From: Prochlorococcus sp. AG-347-J06
GTDB lineage: Bacteria > Cyanobacteriota > Cyanobacteriia > PCC-6307 > Cyanobiaceae
DNA length: 64,000 nucleotides
Assembly: GCA_003281525.1 (NCBI GenBank)
Contig: QCBT01000002.1
Span: 62,001 to 126,000 of the forward strand
Reading direction: 5' to 3'
The position numbers and the translations under genes were made by a program. Positions within the stretch are counted from its first letter, which is position 1. Every line of letters starts with the position of its first letter. Positions 51,680 through 63,522 of the stretch are shown here, one piece after another. The notes beneath the pieces were generated by a model. The model was not told the DNA's origin and made no database searches. It saw only the letters and a program-made list of their open reading frames with translations.

Positions 51680-53137
51680 TTAAGTCATACTTTTTTTTAA
51701 AGAGGGATCAGCCGATTGTCCGTAAGAGAATTTTTCAATTTCAGCAAAATCTGGAGATGGTTCTTTTATTCCACAAACATCTTTATACATAATTTCGTAT
51801 TCGAGAGCCGATCTTTGCCAACTAAACTCTTGGCTCATTGCTCTTTTTTGCAATAATTCCCAACTATCTTTATGCCTAAAAGCCTCCCAAGACCTTACTA
51901 AAGATGTATAGAAATCTATAGGTTCAAAGCGATCGAAGCAAAAACCTGTGCCACTATTATTTTCTGGATCATGAGGTAAAACCGTGTCAACTAGACCTCC
52001 TACTCGCCTTACTATTGGAATAGAACCATATCTCATAGCAAGTAGTTGACTAATGCCACAAGGTTCGAACCTACTTGGCATTAAAAATGCATCAGAGCCA
52101 CCGTAGATAAGTCTTGATAAAGAATCATCATAAGTAAGAAAAACAGAACATCTTCCTGGGTAATCTAATGCAAGTTGCCATAATCCTGACTCTAAATATC
52201 TATCCCCAGTCCCTAAAACAACTATTTGCGAATCTGTATATGCTAAAAGTCTTCTTGAAACTTGTAGAAGTAAGTCAACCCCTTTCTGATCAACTAACCT
52301 ACTGACCATACCTAAAAGATATTTTTTAGGATTAACTTCGAGACCCATTTCTCTCTGCAGAATTTTTTTATTTTCTAGCCTATTTTCTAAATTCTTAATA
52401 CTAAATTTTGCAGGTAAAACTGGGTCTTTAGCTGGATTCCATTCATCAAGATCTATACCATTAAGAATTCCCCTTAATTTACCTGAAATGTAATTAAGTA
52501 ATCCTTCAAGGCTTTCCCCATATTCATGGGTTTTAATTTCATCTGCATAAGTAGGAGAAACAGCATTGACTCTATCTGCGTACAACATTGCCGCAGCCAT
52601 TGTGTGATCTCCATGCATATACCAAGGACACCAAGTCATTTTTTCAAGTTTCCATCTCCAAGGGCCTTGGTATTTTAAATTATGAATTGTGAAGACAGTA
52701 CTAATTTCGGGGTCCTGATGCATCCACACAGGAATCATGCCAGTATGCCAATCATGGCAATGGAGAACTTGAGGTTTCCAACAATTCCAGGCAAATTCTG
52801 CAGTGGCACTTGCAAAAAATGTAAAGCGCCAGTCCTCATTTTCGCCTCCGTATATTTGGTCAGAGTCAAATGTTGGATGACCCACTAGGTAAATCACATA
52901 ATTATGAATGGGATGTTTGGCTTCATATACGGCGAAATCAGTGCCCATCGTATTTGCTCTAAAGACTGGTTCATTAGATACCTCTAAAAGACTCCATAAT
53001 TTTCCATATCCTGGAATTATTACCCTTACATCGTGACCAAGTTTTATCAAAGATGGAGGTAACGAACCAACCACATCTCCCATACCTCCAACTTTGATCA
53101 TTGGAGCACATTCAGCAGCGGCAAGAAGAATTCTCAT
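51680..53137 (-). CDS. glgA: Glycogen synthase
   Basis: [47 protein letters not shown]. Confidence 0.96.
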   Translation of the reverse strand: MRILLAAAECAPMIKVGGMGDVVGSLPPSLIKLGHDVRVIIPGYGKLWSLLEVSNEPVFRANTMGTDFAVYEAKHPIHNYVIYLVGHPTFDSDQIYGGENEDWRFTFFASATAEFAWNCWKPQVLHCHDWHTGMIPVWMHQDPEISTVFTIHNLKYQGPWRWKLEKMTWCPWYMHGDHTMAAAMLYADRVNAVSPTYADEIKTHEYGESLEGLLNYISGKLRGILNGIDLDEWNPAKDPVLPAKFSIKNLENRLENKKILQREMGLEVNPKKYLLGMVSRLVDQKGVDLLLQVSRRLLAYTDSQIVVLGTGDRYLESGLWQLALDYPGRCSVFLTYDDSLSRLIYGGSDAFLMPSRFEPCGISQLLAMRYGSIPIVRRVGGLVDTVLPHDPENNSGTGFCFDRFEPIDFYTSLVRSWEAFRHKDSWELLQKRAMSQEFSWQRSALEYEIMYKDVCGIKEPSPDFAEIEKFSYGQSADPSLKKSMT

Positions 53138-53172
53138 TGATAATTATTTAAAAAGTTCTTTTGAAAAATAAA

Positions 53173-54030
53173 CTAAGGTGTCCATTTATGGTCAGAAAAG
53201 TCTGGTGGACGCTTTTCAAGAAAGGCATCTCTACCTTCTTGAGCTTCTTCAGTCGAATAGAATAATTGGGTTGTGTATCCAGATAATTCTTGAATACCAG
53301 CAATCCCATCACTCTCTGCATTGAATGAAGCTTTAAGAATACGAATAGCAGTTGGACTATTTCGTAAAATCTCTCTTGCCCAGATTACACCCTCAGCTTC
53401 TAATTCTTCAATCTTTGTAATTGCATTTATCAAGCCCATCTTAAGAGCTTCCTTGGAATTATATTTTCTACATAAAAACCAAATTTCTTTTGCTTTTCTT
53501 TGACCAACAAGTCTTGCTAAATAACTAGATCCAAAACCCGCATCAAAACTACCAACTCTTGGACCTGTTTGACCAAATATTGCATTTTCAGAGGCGATAC
53601 TGAGATCACAAATTAAATGAAGTACCTGGCCTCCTCCAATTGCAAAGCCAGGAACTAAGGCAATAACCACTTTAGGCAAACTTCTTATTAATCTTTGAAG
53701 TTCAAGTACATTTAATCTCTGCTTACCTTCATCATTTTTATATCCATTTTCACCTCTTACACTCTGATCTCCTCCAGAGCAAAAAGAATAAATACCTTTC
53801 TTGTCAGGTCCCGCACCTGTAAGGAGAACTACGCCAATAGTTTCATCATTTCTTACGATATTAAATGCGTTAATGAGTTCATCTACAGTTTGTGGCCTAA
53901 ATGCATTTCTTTTTTCAGGCCGATTAATTGCAATTCTCGCAATTCCCTCATCTGATTTGTGAAACAAAATATCTTCATAAGATTTGCATTCTGACCAATT
54001 TAAAATTGTTTTTCCGGGTAATACTTGCAT
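53173..54030 (-). CDS. menB: 1,4-dihydroxy-2-naphthoyl-CoA synthase
   Basis: [44 protein letters not shown]. Confidence 0.95.
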   Translation of the reverse strand: MQVLPGKTILNWSECKSYEDILFHKSDEGIARIAINRPEKRNAFRPQTVDELINAFNIVRNDETIGVVLLTGAGPDKKGIYSFCSGGDQSVRGENGYKNDEGKQRLNVLELQRLIRSLPKVVIALVPGFAIGGGQVLHLICDLSIASENAIFGQTGPRVGSFDAGFGSSYLARLVGQRKAKEIWFLCRKYNSKEALKMGLINAITKIEELEAEGVIWAREILRNSPTAIRILKASFNAESDGIAGIQELSGYTTQLFYSTEEAQEGRDAFLEKRPPDFSDHKWTP

Positions 54031-54065
54031 GAAACCTAATTATTCAAAAATAGAAAATGATAAAT

Positions 54066-55829
54066 TTAACTGCCAATTATTTTTTCTAGCAGGGCATTTT
54101 TTTCACAAATTTCACTTTCTGGATCAATATCAACCTTAATTATTACAGATTTCTTGATAGAAATGCTCCAATCAAATGCCTCTCGTAATTTTTTAAAATT
54201 TGCCACACTCTTAAAGTGTACTTGATAGCCCTCTGCGAGTTTTGACCAGTTTATTTCTTTTGGCATAAGAAAAAGTTTTTTTAATTCATCTTCTTTTAAA
54301 TCTTCTTTATAAATACGATTAAATATATTTCCGCCATTATTATTTATCAAAAGAATCGTTAAATTCATGTCGATTGAATTTTCAATCAGCCAACCATTTA
54401 TATCATGGATAAAAGCCAAATCTCCAGTCACAAGAAGTAGAGGATTTTTAATTCTAGAAATACCTAATGCAAGAGATAAAGTGCCGTCTATGCCGGAAGC
54501 TCCTCTAAAGCTGAAACAATTTCTTGTTAAAGTACCATTCTCAGAAAATGTAAGCCAATCTCTGATCGGGCTACTCGCGGAGAGCATTATAGGATTTTCA
54601 GCTGGCCAAAGTTTTGGAACAAGATTTGCAAGCTTATACTCAGTAATTTGATTATCTTGAGTAATTTGCTCTTTTAAAATTTCTTTAATCTGCTCGCCTT
54701 CCTCTATTAAATCTAGAGCCATCGTAGTAAGAGACTTTTTGTTTTTTTCCTTAATTGATAATTCTTCTAACAATAGAGTAGTAAAATTTGATAGCCCAAA
54801 ATCATATTCAAATGATTTTTTTATAGGGTCCAATTTTCTAAAGTTTTTTTCTTTTATAAGAATTTGTATCCCTTCGAAGGTTGTTAAAAAATTCTCCAAA
54901 TCAATTGAGGACGACATAGGGCCAAGCCTCAAAAGTTGATGACAATTTACTGAATTTTTATTTTTTCTTAAGACTAATTCCCAATTAACAACTAAACCTC
55001 TCAAATCAGAACAAACGCCCGAAACAGGATCAGCGAATACTGGCCAACCAGTAATTTCTTGTAATTTCTTTAAAGATTTATTGAAAGAAGTTAAATCATT
55101 TATGGAACCTTGATAGGGACCTACCAAAATAATGCCGGATTCATCTAAATTTAAACTTTTTGAAATTTCTAAGAATTTGTTTTTATAAGACTTTTTTTCA
55201 ACCTCCTGAAATATGTATTTTTTCTTTAAATAAATTCTCTCAAAAACCTCTAAAACATTTTTTTTATTCAAAAATGAAATAGCTAAAGGCTTATCAATAG
55301 GAATATTTAAATGAATAGGACCAGGGAAGCTTGATATTTGTTTCTCTGTAATTCTAACTAAATTTAAGATTTCATTTTCTTGTGTCTCATGAAGTCCATT
55401 TAGATTTGTACTTAAAACTTTTCTGCAGACTGAACTCAAAAAATTTTCTTGATTTACTGTTTGATTAGCGCCACAATCTTTTAATCTTAATGGTCTATCA
55501 GCAGTAAGAAATATAATACCTTTACAAGATCGGTCTGCCTCAACCGCTGCTGGCAATAAGTTACTTACGGCAGTCCCAGAAGTGGTAATTACTAAAGCAA
55601 GATTACCCGATGCAGCTGAAATTCCAAGAGAGTGAAATCCTGCAGATCTCTCATCTATTGAATTAAAAATATTTACCAGTCCTAATTTATTTAATTCTCC
55701 AGCAGCTATTGCTAGAGGTGCTGATCTACTACCAGGACATAGTATTAAATTTTGAACTCCTATTTTTATAAGAAGATTCAAAAGTTGTAAACTTCTAAGA
55801 AAATTTTTGCATTCAATAGATGATGTCAT
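54066..55829 (-). CDS. menD: SEPHCHC synthase (ThDP enzyme)
   Basis: [53 protein letters not shown]. Confidence 0.95.
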   Translation of the reverse strand: MTSSIECKNFLRSLQLLNLLIKIGVQNLILCPGSRSAPLAIAAGELNKLGLVNIFNSIDERSAGFHSLGISAASGNLALVITTSGTAVSNLLPAAVEADRSCKGIIFLTADRPLRLKDCGANQTVNQENFLSSVCRKVLSTNLNGLHETQENEILNLVRITEKQISSFPGPIHLNIPIDKPLAISFLNKKNVLEVFERIYLKKKYIFQEVEKKSYKNKFLEISKSLNLDESGIILVGPYQGSINDLTSFNKSLKKLQEITGWPVFADPVSGVCSDLRGLVVNWELVLRKNKNSVNCHQLLRLGPMSSSIDLENFLTTFEGIQILIKEKNFRKLDPIKKSFEYDFGLSNFTTLLLEELSIKEKNKKSLTTMALDLIEEGEQIKEILKEQITQDNQITEYKLANLVPKLWPAENPIMLSASSPIRDWLTFSENGTLTRNCFSFRGASGIDGTLSLALGISRIKNPLLLVTGDLAFIHDINGWLIENSIDMNLTILLINNNGGNIFNRIYKEDLKEDELKKLFLMPKEINWSKLAEGYQVHFKSVANFKKLREAFDWSISIKKSVIIKVDIDPESEICEKNALLEKIIGS

Positions 55830-55878
55830 AATTTATATAAATGCTTTGGGATTTCCTTATAACTGGATTAAATAAAAC

Positions 55879-56463
55879 ATGTCTACAACACAAGAAAAGA
55901 GAAATTCAATACTAAAGGACTTAAAAAATCTTTTAATCTGGATATCTATTGCTTTAATTATACGATGGCAGGTTATAGAGCCAAGATGGATCCCATCCGG
56001 TTCAATGCTTCCAACTCTTCAAATACAAGATAAAATTCTTGTTGAGAAAGTAACACCCAAAATTACATCCAAATCAAATCTTTCAAAATTAAAAAATAAA
56101 ATAGTTGTTTTTAACGTTCCCGAACAATTAATTAATGCTGGTTATGAAGCAGATACTGCACTAATAAAAAGAGTAATTGGAATACCTGGAGACAAGGTAG
56201 AAGTAAGAGACGGCAACCTTTACTTAAATGATATCGCTCAAGAAAATTACATTTTTGACAAAAATATTAATTATTCTATAGGGCCTTTTATTGTCCCAGA
56301 AGAGTCATTATGGGTGATGGGAGATAATAGAAATAACAGTATGGACTCACATATTTGGGGATTTTTACCCTATGAAAAGGTTATTGGTAAGGCTATTTTT
56401 AGATATTGGCCATTTAATAAAATTGGACCTATTCGGTTCCCTGCCCTTAATAATTTAAATTAA
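55879..56463 (+). CDS. lepB: Signal peptidase I
   Basis: PSGSMLPTLQIQDKILVEK; LIKRVIGIPGDKVEV; GDNRNNSMDSH. Confidence 0.95.
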   Translation: MSTTQEKRNSILKDLKNLLIWISIALIIRWQVIEPRWIPSGSMLPTLQIQDKILVEKVTPKITSKSNLSKLKNKIVVFNVPEQLINAGYEADTALIKRVIGIPGDKVEVRDGNLYLNDIAQENYIFDKNINYSIGPFIVPEESLWVMGDNRNNSMDSHIWGFLPYEKVIGKAIFRYWPFNKIGPIRFPALNNLN

Positions 56464-56508
56464 TGGGTACGTGATGTTGTAGGGTTTTTATATCTTGAAG
56501 TTGTAGAA

Positions 56509-56844
56509 ATGTTTAATCCAGAATTTCTTGCTACTGAAAATAATGATCCAAATGATGAGAATGACTTAATCCAGTATTTACAAAAACAATCTCCTGAAGT
56601 TTTGCAAAGAGTAGCAAAATCAGCTAGTGAAGATATTCAAGAAATTATTAGACATAATGTTCAAGGTCTCCTTGGAATGCTTCCTTCAGATCAATTTGAT
56701 GTAAAAATAACATCTTCAAAAGACAACATTGCTAATTTACTATCTTCTGCAATGATGACGGGATATTTCTTAAGACAAATGGAGCAAAGAAAAGAGCTGG
56801 AACAAACTCTTAAAAATGATGAAGACATGTCTATTGAAGAATAA
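56509..56844 (+). CDS. DUF760 family protein
   Basis: DLIQYLQKQSPEVLQRVAKSAS...MMTGYFLRQMEQRKEL. Confidence 0.8.
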   Translation: MFNPEFLATENNDPNDENDLIQYLQKQSPEVLQRVAKSASEDIQEIIRHNVQGLLGMLPSDQFDVKITSSKDNIANLLSSAMMTGYFLRQMEQRKELEQTLKNDEDMSIEE

Positions 56845-56849
56845 GAGTT

Positions 56850-58022
56850 TTAAAGATTTACTTCTTCAGGAATTATTCCTAGTTCAAACAACTTTTTATA
56901 TAAACCCATCAAAAATTTATTATCCTCAGGTAGTTTGTCCCACTTTTGGGAATTAATTTCATTAATTAATTTTTGACAATCTTCTATTGTAAATTTTACA
57001 GGTGCCGTAAAATGAGCTGGAATTAAATATTCCATATCTTCAAAAGACTTGATATTTTCTAACCATTTAAGTAATACTTCTTTTGAACGGGGAAAAATTA
57101 GTTTTTGTAAAACTGGTGCCACTTGAATCTTAGGAGTATCTTCACCCATTAATTCAACAAGAGATAATTCCCAATCTTCGTCCCATAAAAAGGGATAAAT
57201 ACCGAAATGAGATCTCCAATTTCTAAGATCTTTTTTGAACGAATATTTAAATATTTCTTTTAAAGATGGAATATTTAATTTACCTGGTTTCAAAAAAGAT
57301 GAAAATAAGACTAACCTTTTCCAGCCTTTTTTTCTTTGTTCAATGGAGTCAATCAAAGGTTCATCTCCTCTCTCTCTAGAATGAAAAAGAAGTGGAGTTG
57401 GGTCAAAATTAAATATCTCAGGTGGAGTGGAGTCTATTCCAACTATTGCGTCTGTTACATGAAGAGTTTTCGTAGAATAATGGAAACAGCTTATCTCCTG
57501 ATATCTTCCAAGTCCTAAATTCAGTGGGCCTAATGAAGACCATTTAAATGAGTTCGAATGTGGAGTACCTTCCTCAAACAGTATTCTTGATCTTTTTGAT
57601 GGAATTCCTAAAAAATCTAGTGGAAGATTGATAGGGAAACTCCACTGTCCAGGACAAAGCCAAATTTCTGCATCATTAAAAATTCTTGAAAGAGCTGGCA
57701 GTCCGATTTTATGTTCTAGTCCGGAGGCGCTTGGGAGAATTATTGTTTTTACTTTGCCGTAAATCGCAATTAATTTTTCTAACTCATTTATTAATTCTTT
57801 TGTAGGAGGCAGTGGGTTTATTAGCATCAACCCATTATCAACCTTTATTACCGTCATTCTTATTGGAACCGCAACATAATAAAGTCCTTGTATTTGTTCT
57901 AAGGACCATATTTGATCAGGAATTAATTCTCTTAAGATTGTTTTCTTTTTCCCATAGGGATATAAGGGAAATAATGGCCACCAATACCAATTTTTATTTA
58001 AAGTTTCTTCCACCACAATCAT
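56850..58022 (-). CDS. DUF4336 family protein
   Basis: YYVAVPIRMTVIKVDNGLMLINPLPPT; YLIPAHFTAP. Confidence 0.8.
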   Translation of the reverse strand: MIVVEETLNKNWYWWPLFPLYPYGKKKTILRELIPDQIWSLEQIQGLYYVAVPIRMTVIKVDNGLMLINPLPPTKELINELEKLIAIYGKVKTIILPSASGLEHKIGLPALSRIFNDAEIWLCPGQWSFPINLPLDFLGIPSKRSRILFEEGTPHSNSFKWSSLGPLNLGLGRYQEISCFHYSTKTLHVTDAIVGIDSTPPEIFNFDPTPLLFHSRERGDEPLIDSIEQRKKGWKRLVLFSSFLKPGKLNIPSLKEIFKYSFKKDLRNWRSHFGIYPFLWDEDWELSLVELMGEDTPKIQVAPVLQKLIFPRSKEVLLKWLENIKSFEDMEYLIPAHFTAPVKFTIEDCQKLINEINSQKWDKLPEDNKFLMGLYKKLFELGIIPEEVNL

Positions 58023-58891
58023 TTATAACCAGCAAAAAATTTCTTTAACTTAAATATTCCGTATCTTGGAGCGAATAAAAAAGCGAATAAAAATATAAAA
58101 GTTTGTGCCAAGACAATTGATCCACCTGTTTCAAGATCAAACCAAAAACTAATGTAGATTCCTATTAGGCTCGAGATAATTGCACTTAATACTGAAATTA
58201 TTGTCATATTATCAAACTTATCGGTAAGTAAATATGCAGTAGCCCCTGGTGTAATCAACATCGCAACTACCAAAATAATTCCAACAGACTGCAAGCCCAC
58301 AACTGCTGCCAAAGACAAGCACGTGAGGAGTAAATAGTGAAGAAACAATACGTTAATTCCAACTGTTTTTGCATGCCTAGGATCAAAACAATAAAGCATT
58401 AAATCTTTCCTAAAAATTGATAAAAGGATTACTACCAATAATGAAATGAATATTGTTTGTTTTACATCTGAAAGTGATATTCCTAATGGACTGCCAAAAA
58501 GGATAGAGTGCAGATCAATATTACTTTTAATCTTAGAAACCAATACGATTCCAAGAGCAAAAAATCCAGTAAATACCAACCCAATAACAGTATCTTCCTT
58601 AACCCTAGATTTCTGCTTAATAAACCCTATCAATGCAACAGAACCAACTCCGAAAATGAATGCCCCTAATGAGAAAGGAAGACCTAATGCATAAGCAACA
58701 ACAACACCAGGCATTACTGAATGTGACACTGCATCTCCCATTAAAGCCCATCCTTTAAGAGTTAAATAACTAGATAGGAAACCACAAACAGCTGCCACTA
58801 ATGAACTCATAAGAAGTGCTTTTCTCATAAAGTCATGAGTTAAAGGATCTGTTATGAATGAATCTAAAGTTAAAAAAGAACAGAGCTCCAT
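58019..58891 (-). CDS. Zn/Mn ABC transporter permease
   Basis: LTLKGWALMGDAVSHSVMPGVVVAYALGLPF. Confidence 0.92.
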   Translation of the reverse strand: MELCSFLTLDSFITDPLTHDFMRKALLMSSLVAAVCGFLSSYLTLKGWALMGDAVSHSVMPGVVVAYALGLPFSLGAFIFGVGSVALIGFIKQKSRVKEDTVIGLVFTGFFALGIVLVSKIKSNIDLHSILFGSPLGISLSDVKQTIFISLLVVILLSIFRKDLMLYCFDPRHAKTVGINVLFLHYLLLTCLSLAAVVGLQSVGIILVVAMLITPGATAYLLTDKFDNMTIISVLSAIISSLIGIYISFWFDLETGGSIVLAQTFIFLFAFLFAPRYGIFKLKKFFAGYK

Positions 58892-58903
58892 ATAATTTAA
58901 AAT

Positions 58904-59668
58904 TTAGGATTCAGGTCCAAACAAGAAATCAGGTGAGATTCCTCCAAAAGTAGTTGTAATATTTTCAGGAGTAAACACTTCAGAGGTCTCGCCGTACGCT
59001 ACAACAGTTTTATTTATTAAAAGAACCAAATCACAAAATTCACGAACATGAATCATATCATGCGTTGATAATAATATAGTTTTCCCCTCATTTTTAAATT
59101 GAATAAATAATTCCGAGATAAGTTTTTCAGTTCTTATATCAACACCTGAAAAAGGCTCATCAAGAAGTAATATTGACGCCCTTTGCGCAATTGCTCTAGC
59201 TAAAAAAGTTCGTTTTCTCTGACCTCCAGATAAGTTTCCAATAGGTGTAGATAAATGATCAGTAAGATCAACCCTCTCAATAGCATCTTTAACTGCCTGA
59301 ACATCAGACTCTCTAGGACATCTAAAAATATTCATCGAACCATATCTTCCCATCATCACTACATCCCAAACATTTATTGGAAATTGACTATCAATTCCCT
59401 CACTCTGAGGGACATAAGCAATTGTCTGATCTTTTTGAGCAGATCTTACAGACTCTCCATTAATTCTAATTTTTCCCTTTGAAATATTTACAAACCCAGT
59501 TAAAGCATTAAAAAAAGTTGTTTTACCAGCCCCGTTCATCCCTACTAACCCACAAATCTGGCCAGGTTTCAATCTTAAATTGGCATCATACAAAGCCACC
59601 TTACCGTTGTAATCTACACAAATATTTTCTGCATCAATCCTAAAGTTTTGATAATTGATTGATTCCAT
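58904..59668 (-). CDS. Zn/Mn ABC transporter ATPase
   Basis: GLVGMNGAGKTTFF; LSGGQRKRTFLARAIAQ; LLLDEPFSGVD. Confidence 0.94.
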   Translation of the reverse strand: MESINYQNFRIDAENICVDYNGKVALYDANLRLKPGQICGLVGMNGAGKTTFFNALTGFVNISKGKIRINGESVRSAQKDQTIAYVPQSEGIDSQFPINVWDVVMMGRYGSMNIFRCPRESDVQAVKDAIERVDLTDHLSTPIGNLSGGQRKRTFLARAIAQRASILLLDEPFSGVDIRTEKLISELFIQFKNEGKTILLSTHDMIHVREFCDLVLLINKTVVAYGETSEVFTPENITTTFGGISPDFLFGPES

Positions 59669-59671
59669 AAT

Positions 59672-60571
59672 TCATAAAAGCCCTTTTTTAATTAAATCCA
59701 AATTATGCTCAAGCATTTTTATATAGGAGCTAGCAGGGCCACTTTCATCAGATAATGAATCAACAAAAAGATTTCCTCCAAAATTAGCTCCAGTTTCGTT
59801 TGCAACAATCATTTGAGATTCGTTACTTACAGTACTTTCGCAAAATACAGATGGGACATTTTTTTCTTTAACTAGTGAAATTGTTCTTGTCATTCTTTTG
59901 GGCGTAATTTGACTCTCAGCATTAACTGGCCATAAATAAACTTCCTCTAATCCATAATCATTTGTTAAATACGAAAAAGCACCTTCACAACTTACTAGAT
60001 ACCTCCTTTCTTTATTTAAGTTATTAATAAAAAGTGAGAATTCTTTATCTATTTTAGAGAGTTTATCTTTATAAATTTTTCCATTTTCTTCAAATAATGT
60101 CCTTTTGGATGGCCTCAATTCTGATAAATAATCCACCAGAATATCTACGTATAGGATCCCTCTTTTTGGAGAAATCCAAGCATGAGGATTGGGTTTCCCT
60201 TTATAAAAATCTTCACTGATAAAAATAGGATCTAAATCTTCCGCGACAGTAATTCTTTTAACTTTTAAATTAGAAACAAATTTTTCAGCCCATAATTCAA
60301 ATCCAAATCCATTATCAATAAAAACAAAAGCCTTAGAGGCAATTACCAAATCGCTAGGAGTTGGTTGGTAGCCATGAACTTCAACTCCAGGTTTCGTTAT
60401 TGATCTAACAATAAAATCATCTTTAGCAACATTGCTAATTATGTCCGCCAAAACAGTGAAACTTGCCAGTATTACTTCTTTACTTTCATTTTTATTTGAT
60501 ATTTTCTTGCATGAGCCTGACGTAATAGAAAGCAGTAGCAATAAACTAAAAAAAAGAATTTTTTTCCTCAT
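59672..60571 (-). CDS. Zn/Mn ABC transporter substrate-binding lipoprotein
   Basis: Lipobox-like TSGSCKK; VEVHGYQPTPSDL; NPHAWISPKRG. Confidence 0.92.
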   Translation of the reverse strand: MRKKILFFSLLLLLSITSGSCKKISNKNESKEVILASFTVLADIISNVAKDDFIVRSITKPGVEVHGYQPTPSDLVIASKAFVFIDNGFGFELWAEKFVSNLKVKRITVAEDLDPIFISEDFYKGKPNPHAWISPKRGILYVDILVDYLSELRPSKRTLFEENGKIYKDKLSKIDKEFSLFINNLNKERRYLVSCEGAFSYLTNDYGLEEVYLWPVNAESQITPKRMTRTISLVKEKNVPSVFCESTVSNESQMIVANETGANFGGNLFVDSLSDESGPASSYIKMLEHNLDLIKKGLL

Positions 60572-60590
60572 ATTTAACTTTAAAACAAGA

Positions 60591-61925
60591 TTATGAACTA
60601 AAAGATATTTTCATAAGTGGTTTTCTAAGATCAGAAATAAATCCTTGCCAATTTATTTTTTCTTTTTCAAAAGCTTTTTCAACAATTTTCTCAGAATTTT
60701 TCTTTATAAAATCCAAATTAGGTTCTTCTACTCCTTTTGTTATTGCCATAAAATCAGCCAAAGAACTTGATACTACTCTTGTTAAATAAGCAGCACTGAC
60801 AGCCTGAAATGTTCCAGAAACAAGCCAATTTGGTCCATGTAATTTTGTTATGCCAATTAGAGTCTGTCCACTCCATTCAATAACTCCCTGAGCAATTGCA
60901 GTCTTTAAAATCTCTTTAGAAACTTTATCTAAAATTTCAGGAGACCAATTACATCCCCATATAGATTTAATTTCTTTAATCATTAATGAATTTAGTACTG
61001 TCATTGCCATAACATCAATTGATGGGATAGGAGATAAGAAAACAGTTGTAGCGACTAGAATTTGATTTTTTCTTTGTATTCCTTTTAACTGCATTCTTCT
61101 TATACCTTCAATTTCAGATTGCCAAGCAACATGAAGTTCTTTCAAAAGCCTTTTTTTTGTATTTTCAATATTTTTAGATGAACTTATGAAAAACTTCCTT
61201 AACGAAAAAGGTATATTTATTATTTCATTCTTATTCACATCAAAAGTAATAATTTTGTTTATAAAGTCTCCTGAAATTTGCGACTTTAGGTCTTCTATCT
61301 GATTTTTGGCTTCTATTTCGTTGGAAGTTAAAGCCACCAACCAGATTGGCATATTTTTAGGAAACTTTTCCAGCCACAAAAAATCATTTGCCGATAAGGG
61401 CAAGTCTAAAAAATACAAGATTGCATCACTTTTCAAAGCTTCTTCTGGAATAACATGAGAAGAATTGTATTTAGGCAGTTTTTCATATAAATCAAAGTCA
61501 AACTTATCTACTTTAAAATGACTTTTTAAAACTGACTGACAACTTTGATAATCTTTTTGTCCAATACAACTTATTTTTTCTTTTTCAAATCTATTAAGAA
61601 TTGATTCAAGTGTTTTTTGTCTTTTTGAATTCTGTTTCTCTAATTCATTTGTTGCTTCAAGTTCTTCAAAAAAATTTAAATCTTCATTACATAAATTTAT
61701 CCAACCATCTAAATTATTTGGTTCATTAAATTTAGGCTTATCATTCTTCAAGTAAAAATATCCCCCCAAACACAACGCAAAAAATCCTATTGAGCCGCCT
61801 GCAAAATGGATTAAGTCACTGACAAACCATTCCCCAAAACCTAATAATAATAAAATAATAAGAAGATTTTTTTTTGGAAATCTGATGAAATCCTTTAAAA
61901 GGTTGTCTTTACTAATATCAAACAC
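60591..61925 (-). CDS. DUF697-containing membrane protein (YcjF-like)
   Basis: VFLSPIPSIDVMAMTVLNSLMIKEIKSIWG; IEWSGQTLIGITKL. Confidence 0.7.
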   Translation of the reverse strand: MFDISKDNLLKDFIRFPKKNLLIILLLLGFGEWFVSDLIHFAGGSIGFFALCLGGYFYLKNDKPKFNEPNNLDGWINLCNEDLNFFEELEATNELEKQNSKRQKTLESILNRFEKEKISCIGQKDYQSCQSVLKSHFKVDKFDFDLYEKLPKYNSSHVIPEEALKSDAILYFLDLPLSANDFLWLEKFPKNMPIWLVALTSNEIEAKNQIEDLKSQISGDFINKIITFDVNKNEIINIPFSLRKFFISSSKNIENTKKRLLKELHVAWQSEIEGIRRMQLKGIQRKNQILVATTVFLSPIPSIDVMAMTVLNSLMIKEIKSIWGCNWSPEILDKVSKEILKTAIAQGVIEWSGQTLIGITKLHGPNWLVSGTFQAVSAAYLTRVVSSSLADFMAITKGVEEPNLDFIKKNSEKIVEKAFEKEKINWQGFISDLRKPLMKISFSS

Positions 61926-62090
61926 AATACTTTATTTCTCTAATTACATTTTAATGCAAGTTGTGAATGAGAAAAGCGAAATTACATAAGTCGTTAATCA
62001 ATAGATAAAAATTTAAGGGATTTAAAAAGACTTATTGCATAACAAGATGCTAAGTTAATAAACTATTTAAATAACCTAAGAAACATCGAG

Positions 62091-62513
62091 ATGTCTAATT
62101 CAAATTTCAGCAATAATCCTGGACAAGAAAATTATAGAGGTCGTTCTAACAATGAAAGATCTAATTTCAGAGATAGATCAGGGGGCAGGAGAGACGGAGG
62201 AGGATTCCGAATAAGATTGAGTGATAACGAAATGAAAGCTGTTAAATCAATACAAGAGACCTTTCAATTAAGGTCTACTGTTGCAGTTTTAGGTTTCTCT
62301 GTTAGAACACTTAGCGAAATGATAAAAGACGAGAAATTGATTGAATCAATCAAAGAATATGCAAAAAACAATAAAAACTCCTCTCCGAATAGAAAATCAC
62401 AAAATCCTAATGAAGAAAAGACAAAAACAGCTCCTAACCCCTTTGCAAGACCAGTAAAAAGTACATCAACTGAAGAGATCCAACCTAGCGAAGTAGAAGA
62501 GGATGTCAAATAA
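62091..62513 (+). CDS. Hypothetical protein with disordered Arg/Gly-rich N-terminus
   Basis: NYRGRSNNERSNFRDRSGGRRDGGGFRIRL then a helical core. Confidence 0.65.
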   Translation: MSNSNFSNNPGQENYRGRSNNERSNFRDRSGGRRDGGGFRIRLSDNEMKAVKSIQETFQLRSTVAVLGFSVRTLSEMIKDEKLIESIKEYAKNNKNSSPNRKSQNPNEEKTKTAPNPFARPVKSTSTEEIQPSEVEEDVK

Positions 62514-63519
62514 AAAAAGAATTCTTTCAGGAGTTCAACCAACTGGTGATTTACATATTGGGAATTGGCTTGGGGCAATTAATAATTGGGTGACACTTCA
62601 AGAGCAATATGAAACATTTTTATGTGTAGTTGATTTGCACGCAATCACAGCTTCATATAATCCCAAAGAATTATCTCAGAACACTATCTCAACTGCAGCT
62701 TTGTACGTCGCTTGCGGGATAGATCCCAATATATGCTCAATTTTTGTCCAAAGTCAGATTTCTGCACATTCAGAACTTTGTTGGATATTAAATTGCATGA
62801 CCCCAATAAATTGGATGGAAAGAATGATTCAATTCAAAGAAAAATCCATACAACAGGGAAATAATGTATCCATTGGATTATTTGACTATCCGATCCTAAT
62901 GGCTGCAGATATTCTTCTATATGACGCTGACTTTGTACCAGTAGGTGAGGATCAAAAACAGCATCTTGAACTTGCCAGAGATATTGCACAACAGAGAATT
63001 AATGCCAGATTTAGTAAGGATAAAAATATTTTAAAAATCCCTCAACCAATAATCATGAAGAATGGATCAAAAATAATGAGCTTAATTGATGGCTCAAAAA
63101 AGATGAGCAAAAGTGATCCTAATGAGGGCAGTCGTATTAACTTATTAGATGCTCCTGAAATAATTACGAAAAAAATAAAAAGAGCAAAAAGTGATAGTTC
63201 TATTGGAATTGAATTTAACAACCCTAAGAGACCAGAATCTAAAAATCTTTTGATGATTTATTCAATTTTATCTGGCAAAGAAATTTCTCAATGTGAAAAT
63301 GATTTCTCGGAGACTGGATGGGGGACATTTAAAAAATTAGTTACAGAACAACTCATTGAATCACTAGAACCTATTCAGAAAAAATATAAATTACTAATAG
63401 ATGATCCCTATCAATTAAATAAAATTCTTGATGAAGGTAAGGAAAAAGCTGAAGATCTAGCAAATCAGACTTTAAAAAGAGTTAAATCAAAATTGGGTTT
63501 TTTTGAAATGGAGAAATAA
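62503..63519 (+). CDS. trpS: Tryptophanyl-tRNA synthetase
   Basis: RILSGVQPTGDLHIGNWLGAI; KKMSKSDPNEGS. Confidence 0.96.
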   Translation: MSNKKRILSGVQPTGDLHIGNWLGAINNWVTLQEQYETFLCVVDLHAITASYNPKELSQNTISTAALYVACGIDPNICSIFVQSQISAHSELCWILNCMTPINWMERMIQFKEKSIQQGNNVSIGLFDYPILMAADILLYDADFVPVGEDQKQHLELARDIAQQRINARFSKDKNILKIPQPIIMKNGSKIMSLIDGSKKMSKSDPNEGSRINLLDAPEIITKKIKRAKSDSSIGIEFNNPKRPESKNLLMIYSILSGKEISQCENDFSETGWGTFKKLVTEQLIESLEPIQKKYKLLIDDPYQLNKILDEGKEKAEDLANQTLKRVKSKLGFFEMEK

Positions 63520-63522
63520 ATT

